Source: Streptomyces sp. KL109B (lineage in GTDB: Bacteria > Actinomycetota > Actinomycetes > Streptomycetales > Streptomycetaceae). From it: a stretch of DNA of 64,000 nt. The stretch's first letter is position 1, and the number at the start of each line of letters is the position of its first letter. The position numbers were made by a program, and so were the translations under genes. Below the pieces are notes generated by a model, which saw nothing but the letters and a program-made list of their open reading frames with translations, ran no database searches and was not told the DNA's origin. The DNA lies in the NCBI RefSeq assembly GCF_030766935.1, contig NZ_JASERL010000004.1, forward strand, positions 1-64,000, in the 5' to 3' direction. Below are positions 1 through 7,929 of this stretch, in pieces.

Positions 1-72
1 GTGGAAGACGAGCGCCACAGGGAGAAACACCCCCAAACCCACGTTCCCGCAGGTCAAAAGGTTTTTTCAGGG

Positions 73-146
73 TGGGGCGGGTGGGACTCGAACCCACGGC
101 CGACGGATTATGAGTCCGCTGCTCTAACCGGCTGAGCTACCGCCCC
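73..146 (-). tRNA. tRNA with CAU anticodon (Ile2 or elongator Met)
   Basis: Reading the minus strand gives a full cloverleaf: acceptor GGGGCGG paired with CCGCCCC, D-arm GCTCAGCCGGTTAGAGC, anticodon loop CTCATAA (CAU at 110-112), and T-arm GTTCGAGTC. The discriminator is A and CCA is not encoded. A CAU anticodon fits either elongator methionine or isoleucine-2 (lysidine-modified). Sequence alone does not settle which. Confidence 0.93.
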
Positions 147-283
147 GTTACCGCGTGGCGCGTACAAGTGTGCGCGCCGTCTGCCGCAGCATAGCCGCTC
201 ATACGATCTCCTGCCTCGGATGGTCCGGCTCTGCACGACCTTGAGGACTCCAGGCGCGAGCGGACGGTTCCACAGGACAAGAA

Positions 284-315
284 AAGTCCCTCCGGAGCGG
301 ACTCCGGAGGGACTT
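284..315 (-). terminator. Rho-independent terminator of the tRNA-Asn unit
   Basis: A perfect 14-bp stem (AAGTCCCTCCGGAG / CTCCGGAGGGACTT) with a 4-nt loop begins 8 bp past the 3' end of the downstream tRNA-Asn gene on the minus strand. It is followed by a T-rich run (TTTTCTTG). It probably ends the tandem tRNA transcript. Confidence 0.8.
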
Positions 316-323
316 GTTCACAG

Positions 324-396
324 CTCTCCCGACTGGACTCGAACCAGTAACCTGCCGGTTAACAGCCGGCTGCTCTGCCAATTGAGCTACAGGAGA
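324..396 (-). tRNA. tRNA-Asn (GUU), copy 1
   Basis: The minus strand folds as a tRNA: acceptor TCTCCTG with CGGGAGA, D-arm, anticodon loop CTGTTAA giving GUU, and T-arm GGTTCGAGTCC. The discriminator is G and CCA is not encoded. It is the second gene of a tandem pair, 5 bp from the other copy, with a terminator 8 bp downstream. Confidence 0.95.
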
Positions 397-401
397 TCGA
401 G

Positions 402-474
402 CTCCCCCGACTGGACTCGAACCAGTAACCTGCCGGTTAACAGCCGGCTGCTCTGCCAATTGAGCTACAGGGGA
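402..474 (-). tRNA. tRNA-Asn (GUU), copy 2
   Basis: Almost identical to the neighbouring copy. It differs in compensated acceptor-stem positions (TCCCCTG with CGGGGGA) and keeps the same GUU anticodon loop. The 78-bp period of the pair shows a tandem duplication. This copy is promoter-proximal in the unit. Confidence 0.95.
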
Positions 475-655
475 TGGACCTCGTTGCTTCGAACGAACCC
501 ACCTGGGTACTTGCCAGGCGGCGCGCGCTCGCTGCGACACATACATTAGCGCAAGCAGGGGGGTGCTCCGCCAATCGGTACCCCCCATGGCGATCAACAA
601 GCACCACGACGACCGCACCGACCACGAAGCCTCGCTACGGAAAGGGTGGCCGACC

Positions 656-967
656 ATGCGCTATCGGCTCACATTCATCGCCGGTCTGGCCCTGGGGTAC
701 GTGCTGGGCACCAGGGCCGGGCGGGAGCGCTACGAGAAGCTGAAGAAGTCCGCGCGGGAGGTCGCCCAGAACCCCGCCGTGCGCAACACCGCGGAGACGG
801 CGGCCCAGCAGACCCGGGACGTCGCGGGCAAGGCGTTCCACGCGGTGAGCGAGAAGGTCGAGAGCAAGGTTCCGGACTCGGTCGCCGACCGGGTGCGCAC
901 CCTGCGCGAGCACCGCGGCTCGCACGAGGACGCGGCGACCGACGACTGGGGCACCAGCAACACCTGA
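656..967 (+). CDS. YtxH-like small membrane-anchored protein
   Basis: A 103-residue protein. Residues 5-18 (FIAGLALGYVLGTR) form a short glycine-rich membrane segment, followed at once by a basic amphipathic stretch (AGRERYEKLKK) and a long helical, charged region. This resembles the YtxH/general-stress family of small anchored proteins, whose precise role is unknown. ATG 656 was chosen because AAAGGG lies just upstream and the conserved part begins there. An upstream in-frame start would add about 31 residues of unlikely, hydrophilic sequence. It lies alone between the tRNA cluster and a kinase-like gene. The family label is tentative. Confidence 0.8.
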   Translation: MRYRLTFIAGLALGYVLGTRAGRERYEKLKKSAREVAQNPAVRNTAETAAQQTRDVAGKAFHAVSEKVESKVPDSVADRVRTLREHRGSHEDAATDDWGTSNT

Positions 968-1034
968 CGCCCCCGGACCCCGGTCCCGTACCGGGCGGCA
1001 CAGAAGTGCTCGGCGGTGCGGCAGAATTTCTGTC

Positions 1035-2465
1035 ATGGGGATAGTCGCCGGGCTGGACAGTTCGCCCGAATCTACGCGCATTGTCGTTTGTGACGCCGAC
1101 ACCGGGGCCGTGCTGCGGCAGGGGTACGCCCCGCACCCGCTGGAGGCGCCGGAGGGCGGCGGGCGGCCGTCCGACGTCGATCCCCAGGCGTGGCTGCTCT
1201 CGCTCGGCGAGGCCGCCGGTGGCGGGCTGCTCGAAGGCGTGCAGGCCATCGGGGTCTCCGCGCAGCAGAACACCGTCGTACCGCTGGACGCGCACGGCAA
1301 CACCGTGCGCCCGGCGATGGTCGGCGGGGACAAGCGGGCGCAGGTCGCCGCCGCGGACCTGGTCGACCGGCTGGGCTCGCGCGAGGCCTGGGCCGAGGCC
1401 GTGGGGAGCGTGCCGCAGGCGGCGCTGCCGGTGGCGAAGCTGCGCTGGCTGGCGCGGACCGAGCCGGAGAACGCCCAGCAGGTCGCCGCGCTGATGCAGG
1501 CCCACGACTGGCTCGTGTGGCAGCTGCTCGGCCGGCCCGCGCGCCGCACCACCGACCGCGGCGGGGCATCGAGCACCGGCTACTGGTCGGCCGCGAACGC
1601 CGCGTGGCGGCCCGATCTCGTAGAGCTGGCGCTCGGGCATCAGGTGGCGCTGCCGGAGGTGATCGGCCCCGGTGAGGCGGCCGGGCGGACTCCGGAGGGG
1701 CTTGTCATCTCGGCGGGGACCGGGGAGACGATGGCCGCCGCGTTCGGGCTCGGTGTGCAGTCCGGGGACGCCGTGGTCTCGCTCGGGGCCTCGGGGTCCG
1801 TGATGGCCGTGCACCATGAGGCGCTCGTCGACTCCAGTGGCGCCATTACGTCGCTGGCCGACGCGACCGGAATGCATCTGCCCGTCGCGCATACGTTGAA
1901 CGCCGTACGGGCGCTGCGGGGCACCGCCGAGATGCTGGGGCTCGAAGGTGGCCTGGAGGAGCTGTCCGAGCTGGCCATGAAGTCGACGCCGGGCGCCCAC
2001 GGACTCGTACTCCTGCCTTATCTGGAGGGCGAGAAGACGCCGAATCTGCCGCACACGGCGGGGACGTTGAGCGGGCTGCGGCGGGAGTCGATGAAGCCGG
2101 AGCATCTGGCGCGGGCCGCGTTCGAGGGCATGCTGTGCGGGCTCGCCGACGCCATGGACGTGCTGCGCGGGCGGGGCGTGGAGATCCGGCGGGTGTTCCT
2201 GCTGGGTGCCGCGGCGGAGCTGCACGCCGTGCAGAGCGCGGCGCCGATGCTCTTCGGCGCGCAGGTAGTGGTGCCGCAGCCCGCGGACTACGCGGCGATC
2301 GGCGCGGCGCGGCAGGCCGCGTGGGCGCTGAGCGGGCAGCTGCCGCAGTGGCAGGGCGCGGCCACCCAGGTCTTCGAGCCGGGGGACGAACTGCCGGTGG
2401 GGCAGGCGGTGCGGCAGCAGTACCGGGCCGTGCGGGAGCAGATCCACCCCGGGGCGTTCTCCTGA
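1035..2465 (+). CDS. FGGY-family kinase, xylulokinase-like, with altered catalytic residues
   Basis: A 476-residue FGGY sugar-kinase fold, near the usual length. The N-terminal phosphate loop (GLDSSPESTR), the central GYWSAANAAW segment, VVSLGASGSV and a C-terminal GAARQAAWALSG region are all recognisable and closest to actinobacterial xylulokinases. Those enzymes phosphorylate D-xylulose with ATP. Two key positions differ. The catalytic Asp expected in a GTGDN-type motif is Glu231 here (GTGET). The usual QQHG-like substrate motif reads QQNT near residue 77. The adenosine motif is also altered (LLGAAAEL). The protein may be a weak kinase, have another substrate, or be a regulatory paralogue. 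No xylose isomerase or transporter gene is adjacent. The ribosome-binding site is weak. Confidence 0.8.
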   Translation: MGIVAGLDSSPESTRIVVCDADTGAVLRQGYAPHPLEAPEGGGRPSDVDPQAWLLSLGEAAGGGLLEGVQAIGVSAQQNTVVPLDAHGNTVRPAMVGGDKRAQVAAADLVDRLGSREAWAEAVGSVPQAALPVAKLRWLARTEPENAQQVAALMQAHDWLVWQLLGRPARRTTDRGGASSTGYWSAANAAWRPDLVELALGHQVALPEVIGPGEAAGRTPEGLVISAGTGETMAAAFGLGVQSGDAVVSLGASGSVMAVHHEALVDSSGAITSLADATGMHLPVAHTLNAVRALRGTAEMLGLEGGLEELSELAMKSTPGAHGLVLLPYLEGEKTPNLPHTAGTLSGLRRESMKPEHLARAAFEGMLCGLADAMDVLRGRGVEIRRVFLLGAAAELHAVQSAAPMLFGAQVVVPQPADYAAIGAARQAAWALSGQLPQWQGAATQVFEPGDELPVGQAVRQQYRAVREQIHPGAFS

Positions 2466-2492
2466 CCAAGCCGGGGCGTTCTCCTGACCAAG
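2449..2492 (+). repeat. 22-bp tandem duplication over a stop codon
   Basis: Two exact contiguous copies (2449-2470, 2471-2492) of a 22-bp unit starting CCGGGGCGTTCTCC. The first copy contains the stop codon and last codons of the xylulokinase-like gene. It looks like a recent slippage or duplication event without coding consequence. Confidence 0.9.
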
Positions 2493-2681
2493 GGCGTGCC
2501 CCCGGTGACCAACCGCCGCGCGCCGGCGAACCTTTGAGCGCTTTTGGTTAATTCGGTTGAGGTAACGCGGGTGGAGTGTTCGACGATAGGGGTCGATGCG
2601 TCGTCGTTTCGGTGACGGCGCGGACGATCCCCCTCCCCGCCACCGCTCCTCCCACAACCGTCGACCACCGAGAGACCGAGC

Positions 2682-4421
2682 GTGCTCATACGACTTCTGC
2701 GGACCCATCTCAGTCCGTACAAGAAACCCATCGGGCTGCTGGTGCTGCTGCAGTTCCTGCAGACCTGCGCCTCGCTGTATCTGCCCACCCTGAACGCCGA
2801 CATCATTGACAACGGTGTCGTCAACGGCGACACCGGCTACATCCTCGAATACGGCGCCCTCATGCTGGGCGTCACGGTCGCCCAGGTGGTGTGCAACATG
2901 GGGGCCGTGTTCTACGGCGCCCGTACCGCCGCCGCCCTCGGGCGCGACGTCCGGGCCGGGATCTTCGACCGGGTGCAGTCCTTCTCGGCGCGCGAGGTCG
3001 GCCAGTTCGGGGCGCCCTCGCTGATCACCCGGACCACGAACGACGTGCAGCAGGTCCAGATGCTGGCCCTGATGACGTTCACGCTGATGGTGTCGGCGCC
3101 GATCATGTGCGTCGGCGGTGTCGTGATGGCGCTGGGCCTGGACGTGCCGCTGTCGGGCGTGCTCCTCGCCGTGCTGCCCGTGATGGCGATCGTTCTGTCG
3201 CTGATCATCCGCAGGATGCGGCCGCTGTTCCGGTCCATGCAGACCAAGCTGGACACCGTGAACCGGGTGCTGCGCGAGCAGATCACCGGCAACCGTGTCA
3301 TCCGGGCCTTCGTGCGCGACGACTTCGAGAAGGGGCGGTTCGGGGAGGCGAATCGCGATCTGACCGAGACCTCGCTCGCGACCGGCCGGATCATGGCGCT
3401 GATGTTCCCGTTCGTGATGACGATCGTGAACGTCGCCTCCATCGCCGTCGTGTGGTTCGGTGCGCATCGCATCGACAGCGGCGGCATGCAGATCGGCGAC
3501 CTGACCGCGTTCCTCGCGTATCTGATGCAGATCGTGATGAGCGTGATGATGGCCACGTTCATGTTCATGATGGTGCCGCGCGCCGAGGTCTGTGCCGAGC
3601 GCATCCAGGAGGTGCTGGGCACCGAGACGAGCGTCGTACCGCCGCCGGAGAAAGCCGCCGTGCGCGAGCTGCGGCGCCACGGGCACCTGGAGATACAGGG
3701 CGCCGACTTCGGTTACCCGGGCGCAGAGGAGCCCATCCTGCACGGCGTCGACCTGGTCGCGCTGCCCGGCGAGACCACCGCGATCATCGGCTCCACGGGA
3801 AGCGGGAAGTCGACGCTGCTGGGGCTCGTACCGCGGCTTTACGACACCACGGCGGGGACCGTCTACGTAGACGGGGAGGACGTGCGCGGCCTCGACCCGG
3901 AGCTGATGGCGAAGACGGTCGGGCTCGTGCCGCAGAAGCCGTATCTGTTCTCCGGGACCGTGGCCAGCAATCTGCGCTACGGGCGTCCGGACGCGACGGA
4001 CGAAGAGCTGTGGCACGCGCTTGAAGTGGCGCAGGCCAAGGACTTCGTCGGCAGGCTGGAGGGCGGCCTCGAAGCGCCCATCACGCAGGGCGGCACGAAC
4101 GTCTCCGGCGGCCAGCGTCAGCGCCTCGCCATTGCCAGGACGCTGGTGCAGCGGCCCGAGATCTATCTCTTCGACGACTCGTTCTCCGCGCTCGACTACG
4201 CGACGGACGCCGCGCTGCGCCGCGCCCTTGGCGCCGAGACGGCCGAGTCGACCGTGGTGATCGTGGCCCAGCGCGTGGCCACCATCCGGGACGCCGACCG
4301 GATCGTCGTGCTCGACGAGGGCCGGGTCGTCGGCACCGGGCGCCACCACGAGCTGATGGCGGACAACGAGACGTACCGGGAGATCGTCCTCTCCCAGCTG
4401 ACGGAAGCGGAGGCCGCCTGA
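2682..4421 (+). CDS. ABC exporter half-transporter, degenerate-Walker-B subunit
   Basis: A 579-residue half transporter: six predicted membrane helices (about residues 17-300), then a nucleotide-binding domain. Walker A is GSTGSGKS (370-377), the signature is the canonical VSGGQ (474-478), and Walker B is IYLFDD, placing Asp499 where the catalytic Glu normally sits. That Asp is typical of the degenerate half of heterodimeric type IV exporters (TM287/288- or BmrCD-like). GTG 2682 is preceded by GAGAG. Its stop overlaps the next gene's start by one base (TGATG), so the two are translationally coupled and probably assemble together in the membrane to export lipids or drugs. The substrate cannot be inferred. 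Confidence 0.92.
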   Translation: MLIRLLRTHLSPYKKPIGLLVLLQFLQTCASLYLPTLNADIIDNGVVNGDTGYILEYGALMLGVTVAQVVCNMGAVFYGARTAAALGRDVRAGIFDRVQSFSAREVGQFGAPSLITRTTNDVQQVQMLALMTFTLMVSAPIMCVGGVVMALGLDVPLSGVLLAVLPVMAIVLSLIIRRMRPLFRSMQTKLDTVNRVLREQITGNRVIRAFVRDDFEKGRFGEANRDLTETSLATGRIMALMFPFVMTIVNVASIAVVWFGAHRIDSGGMQIGDLTAFLAYLMQIVMSVMMATFMFMMVPRAEVCAERIQEVLGTETSVVPPPEKAAVRELRRHGHLEIQGADFGYPGAEEPILHGVDLVALPGETTAIIGSTGSGKSTLLGLVPRLYDTTAGTVYVDGEDVRGLDPELMAKTVGLVPQKPYLFSGTVASNLRYGRPDATDEELWHALEVAQAKDFVGRLEGGLEAPITQGGTNVSGGQRQRLAIARTLVQRPEIYLFDDSFSALDYATDAALRRALGAETAESTVVIVAQRVATIRDADRIVVLDEGRVVGTGRHHELMADNETYREIVLSQLTEAEAA

Positions 4422-6349
4422 TGAGTGGGCCCATGGGGAGGATGGCCGGGGCCGGTGCGCCCGGCTCGCGGTCGATGGATTTCAAGGCGTCGGGCAAGCG
4501 GCTGCTGAAGCGGCTCACCGTGCACCGCGCGGCGGTCGTCGGCGTACTGACCGCGATCGTGGTCGGCGTCGCCCTCTCGGTGGTCGGGCCGAAGATCCTC
4601 GGGCGCGCCACCGACCTGCTGTTCGGCGGGGTCATCGGCGGGCGGATGCCGGCCGGGCAGACCAAGGAGCAGGTCATCGAGGGCCTGCGCGCCAAGGGTG
4701 ACGGCGGGGTGGCCGACATGCTCGGCGGCGTCGACTTCACTCCCGGGCAGGGCGTCGACTTCACCGCGATCGGCGAGGTGCTGCTGCTCGGGCTCGCCGT
4801 GTTCGCGTGCGCGGGCCTGGCGATGATGATCGGCACGCGACTCGCCAACCGGGTCATCAACCTGGCCGTGGCGAAGCTCCGCGGCGACCTCCAGGCGAAG
4901 CTGTCCCGGCTTCCGCTGTCGTACTACGACAAGCAGAAGCGCGGAGAGGTGCTGAGCCGGGCGACCAACGACATCGACAACCTCGGCCAGACGCTGCAGC
5001 AGACGATGGGGCAGATGCTCAACTCGCTGCTCACGATCATCGGCGTACTGGCGATGATGTTCTGGATCTCGTGGCTGCTCGCGCTCGTCGCGCTCGTTAC
5101 GGTGCCGCTGTCGGTGCTCGTCGCGGCGAAGGTCGGGAAGCGGGCGCAGCCGCAGTTCGTGCAGCAGTGGAAGGCGACCGGCGCGCTGAACGCGCACGTC
5201 GAGGAGATGTACACCGGGCACAACCTGGTGAAGGTGTTCGGGCGGCAGAAGGAGTCGGCCGAGCAGTTCGCCGAGCAGAACGAGGAGCTGTACCAGGCCG
5301 CGTTCAAGGCGCAGTTCAACAGCGGGATCATGCAGCCGCTGATGTTCTTCATCTCGAATCTGAACTATGTGCTGGTGGCTGTCGTGGGTGGACTGCGGGT
5401 GGCGTCCGGGTCGCTTTCGATCGGTGATGTGCAGGCGTTCATTCAGTACTCGCGGCAGTTCTCGATGCCGTTGACGCAGGTCGCGTCGATGGCGAACCTC
5501 GTGCAGTCGGGGGTCGCGAGCGCCGAGCGGATCTTTGAGCTGCTGGACGCGGAGGAGCAGTCGGCCGATCCGGTGCCGAGCGAGCGGCCCGATCACCTGC
5601 GTGGGCACGTCGAGTTCGAGCACGTCGCCTTCCGTTACGAGAAGGACAAGCCGCTCATCGAGGACCTGTCCCTGACGGCCGACCCTGGTCATACGGTCGC
5701 GATCGTCGGGCCGACGGGGGCCGGCAAGACGACTCTCGTCAATCTGCTGCTGCGGTTCTACGAGGTCACGGGTGGGCGCATCACGCTCGACGGCGTCGAC
5801 ATCGCGAAGATGACGCGGGACGAACTCCGTTCCGGGATCGGCATGGTGCTGCAGGACACCTGGCTGTTCGGCGGGACCATCGCGGAGAACATCGCGTACG
5901 GGGCGGCGAAGGACGTCACGCGGGAGGAGATCGAGGAGGCGGCGAAGGCCGCGCACGCGGACCGGTTCATACGGACGCTGCCCGATGGGTACGAGACCGT
6001 GCTCGATGACGAGGGCACGGGGGTCAGTGCCGGTGAGAAGCAGCTGATCACGATCGCGCGGGCGTTCCTTTCGGATCCGGTGATTCTGGTGCTTGATGAG
6101 GCGACCTCGTCCGTCGACACCCGGACTGAGGTGTTGATTCAGAAGGCGATGGCGCGGTTGGCCTCCGGCCGGACCTCGTTCGTGATCGCGCATCGGTTGT
6201 CGACGATTCGCGATGCGGACACGATTTTGGTGATGGAGAACGGGGCGATCGTGGAGCAGGGCTCGCACGATGCGCTGGTCGCCTCCGGTGGGGCGTATCA
6301 GCGGTTGTACGAGGCGCAGTTCGCGGAGGCGGTCGCCGAGGTGGACTGA
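4421..6349 (+). CDS. ABC exporter half-transporter, catalytic-Glu subunit
   Basis: A 642-residue partner of the preceding gene. After the membrane domain the NBD has Walker A GPTGAGKT (430-437), a non-canonical signature VSAGE (535-539), and a consensus Walker B ending in Asp559-Glu560. Combined with the partner's canonical signature and degenerate Walker B, this gives the expected one-consensus/one-degenerate ATP-site heterodimer. An insertion of about 45 residues (roughly 70-115, Gly/Asp-rich) separates the first two membrane helices and would face outside the cell. Start ATG 4421 overlaps the upstream stop. A dispersed palindromic element follows the stop codon. Confidence 0.93.
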   Translation: MSGPMGRMAGAGAPGSRSMDFKASGKRLLKRLTVHRAAVVGVLTAIVVGVALSVVGPKILGRATDLLFGGVIGGRMPAGQTKEQVIEGLRAKGDGGVADMLGGVDFTPGQGVDFTAIGEVLLLGLAVFACAGLAMMIGTRLANRVINLAVAKLRGDLQAKLSRLPLSYYDKQKRGEVLSRATNDIDNLGQTLQQTMGQMLNSLLTIIGVLAMMFWISWLLALVALVTVPLSVLVAAKVGKRAQPQFVQQWKATGALNAHVEEMYTGHNLVKVFGRQKESAEQFAEQNEELYQAAFKAQFNSGIMQPLMFFISNLNYVLVAVVGGLRVASGSLSIGDVQAFIQYSRQFSMPLTQVASMANLVQSGVASAERIFELLDAEEQSADPVPSERPDHLRGHVEFEHVAFRYEKDKPLIEDLSLTADPGHTVAIVGPTGAGKTTLVNLLLRFYEVTGGRITLDGVDIAKMTRDELRSGIGMVLQDTWLFGGTIAENIAYGAAKDVTREEIEEAAKAAHADRFIRTLPDGYETVLDDEGTGVSAGEKQLITIARAFLSDPVILVLDEATSSVDTRTEVLIQKAMARLASGRTSFVIAHRLSTIRDADTILVMENGAIVEQGSHDALVASGGAYQRLYEAQFAEAVAEVD

Positions 6350-6377
6350 TTCGTTGCGCCCCGTCGGGGTTGCGGTC

Positions 6378-6418
6378 GCGGGGCTCTGCCCCGCGCCTCA
6401 AGCGCCGGCGGGGCTTGA
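6378..6418. repeat. Dispersed bipartite palindromic element, locus A
   Basis: A perfect hairpin GCGGGGC-TCT-GCCCCGC (6378-6394) is followed by a second dyad with arms TCAAGC (6398-6403) and GCTTGA (6413-6418). It fills the gap between the convergent exporter and sigma-factor genes. The same two-hairpin design recurs at seven other loci in this window. Without a U-tract it is not a classical terminator, but it could still end or protect transcripts. Confidence 0.85.
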
Positions 6419-6429
6419 AATGGGGCGGC

Positions 6430-7767
6430 TCAGTCCAGGTAGCCGCGGAGCTGGTCCGCGAAGGCGTGGTCGCGGAGTTTGTTGAGGGTTTTGGATTCGA
6501 TTTGGCGGATGCGTTCGCGGGTGACGCCGAAGATGCGGCCGATCTCCTCCAGGGTGCGGGGGCGTCCGTCGGCGAGGCCGTAGCGGAGTTGGACGACCTT
6601 GCGTTCGCGTTCGCCGAGGGTGGAGAGGACCGCCTCCAGGTGTTCGCGCAGGAGGAGGAAGGCCGCGGATTCGACGGGGCTCGTGGCGTCGCCGTCCTCG
6701 ATGAGGTCGCCGAGTGCCACGTCGTCCTCCTCGCCGACGGGGGCGTGCAGCGAGACCGGTTCCTGGGCGAGGCGGAGGACTTCGCTGACCCGCTCGTGCG
6801 GGAGGTCGAGGTGGGCGGCGACCTCTTCGGGGGTGGGTTCGTAGCCGCGTTCTTGCAGCATGCGGCGTTGGACGCGGACGACGCGGTTGATCAACTCGAC
6901 GACGTGGACCGGGACTCGGATGGTGCGCGCCTGGTCGGCGAGGGCGCGACTCATCGCCTGACGGATCCACCACGTCGCGTACGTCGAGAACTTGTAGCCG
7001 CGGGCGTAGTCGAACTTCTCGACCGCGCGGATCAGGCCGAGGTTTCCCTCCTGGACCAGGTCGAGCATGGTCAGGCCGCGGCCCACGTAGCGCTTGGCGA
7101 CGGAGACGACCAGGCGCAGGTTCGCCTCGATGAGGCGACGCTTGGCCATCCGGCCCATGACCACCAACCGGTCGAGGTCCAGGGCGAGTTGGGAGTCGAG
7201 GTCGGGGGCGTGCGTGAGCTTCTCCTCGGCGAAGAGGCCCGCCTCGACGCGCCGCGCGAGCTCCACTTCCTCGGCCGCCGTGAGCAGCGGTATGCGGCCG
7301 ATCTCGCGCAGGTACTGGCGGAACAGGTCGGAGGACGGGCCGCCGGTCTCGGTACGGGCTCCGCGCACCGGTTCCGGCGGGTCCACGGTCTCCCGGGCGG
7401 CGGCCGGTTCCTCCGGCTCGGCCTCGGCCTCGGTCTCCGGATGGTGCGCCACGCGGCTCTGCGGCGGCACGGAGGCCAGTACGTCACCCTGTTGCGCCGC
7501 GGCCCCCTCGGGCGCGGCTTCGGGATCGGCGAGGGCCTGCGCTGTGCTGTCGCTCTGGGTGAGGGTCTGGGTCTGCACGGGGGCGACCTCCAAAGTGATC
7601 GCATCTGAGGCGTGCGGCAGGGGGGCGGGAACGGCGGCCACGCCGCTGTCCGTCCCGTACGCGATGAGCGGAACCGCGGGGGTGTCGGACCCGTTGTCCG
7701 GGTTCCGGCCGCGCTCCGAGGACTCAGGCACCGCAACCCAGTGTGGAGTACGACACAGTGCCGCCAC
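6430..7767 (-). CDS. hrdA: RNA polymerase sigma-70 factor, HrdA-like
   Basis: A 445-residue group 1/2-type sigma factor. A Pro/Ala/Glu-rich N-terminal arm (to about 145) is followed by region 1.2 ([17 protein letters not shown]), regions 2.1-2.4 ([20 protein letters not shown], then [14 protein letters not shown]), region 3, and region 4 with a helix-turn-helix ending [19 protein letters not shown]. It directs core polymerase to promoters. The gene next to dnaG in S. coelicolor is, as I recall, hrdA, a non-essential principal-like sigma factor. The start is uncertain: GTG 7767 gives the longest frame but lacks a ribosome-binding site, and GTG 7731 is an alternative. It is transcribed in the same direction as dnaG but separated from it by 160 bp that hold a dispersed element. 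Confidence 0.9.
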   Translation of the reverse strand: MAALCRTPHWVAVPESSERGRNPDNGSDTPAVPLIAYGTDSGVAAVPAPLPHASDAITLEVAPVQTQTLTQSDSTAQALADPEAAPEGAAAQQGDVLASVPPQSRVAHHPETEAEAEPEEPAAARETVDPPEPVRGARTETGGPSSDLFRQYLREIGRIPLLTAAEEVELARRVEAGLFAEEKLTHAPDLDSQLALDLDRLVVMGRMAKRRLIEANLRLVVSVAKRYVGRGLTMLDLVQEGNLGLIRAVEKFDYARGYKFSTYATWWIRQAMSRALADQARTIRVPVHVVELINRVVRVQRRMLQERGYEPTPEEVAAHLDLPHERVSEVLRLAQEPVSLHAPVGEEDDVALGDLIEDGDATSPVESAAFLLLREHLEAVLSTLGERERKVVQLRYGLADGRPRTLEEIGRIFGVTRERIRQIESKTLNKLRDHAFADQLRGYLD

Positions 7768-7873
7768 GAGGGGCGTGCGATGACTTTTTGAGTCCGGTGC
7801 GTGACCATGCGGTTACCGTGTTGTACGAGTGTCCGGGGCGGGCCGGGTCATTCCGGTCACCCGGCGCACGGTT

Positions 7874-7919
7874 GCGGGGCTCTGCCCCGGACCCCGCTGC
7901 TCAATCGCCGCAGGGGCTC
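7874..7919. repeat. Dispersed bipartite palindromic element, locus B
   Basis: Same architecture as the other copies: GCGGGGCTCTGCCCCG followed by GACCCCGC, then TCAATCGCCGCAGGGGCT. The terminal TTGA arm is degraded (CTCC). It lies just beyond the dnaG stop codon, upstream of the sigma-factor gene on the minus strand. Confidence 0.8.
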
Positions 7920-7929
7920 CAAATGCGGC

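Noticed and set aside
675..4349. Very long open frame on the minus strand opposite the kinase-like and ABC genes
   Set aside because: Composition is Arg/His/Gly-rich without domain motifs, and it lies antisense to well-supported genes. It is a shadow frame common in high-GC DNA.
6378..6418. Calling the dispersed element a classical Rho-independent terminator
   Set aside because: There is no U-tract after the stems, and some copies lie between divergent genes. Termination is possible but not shown by sequence.
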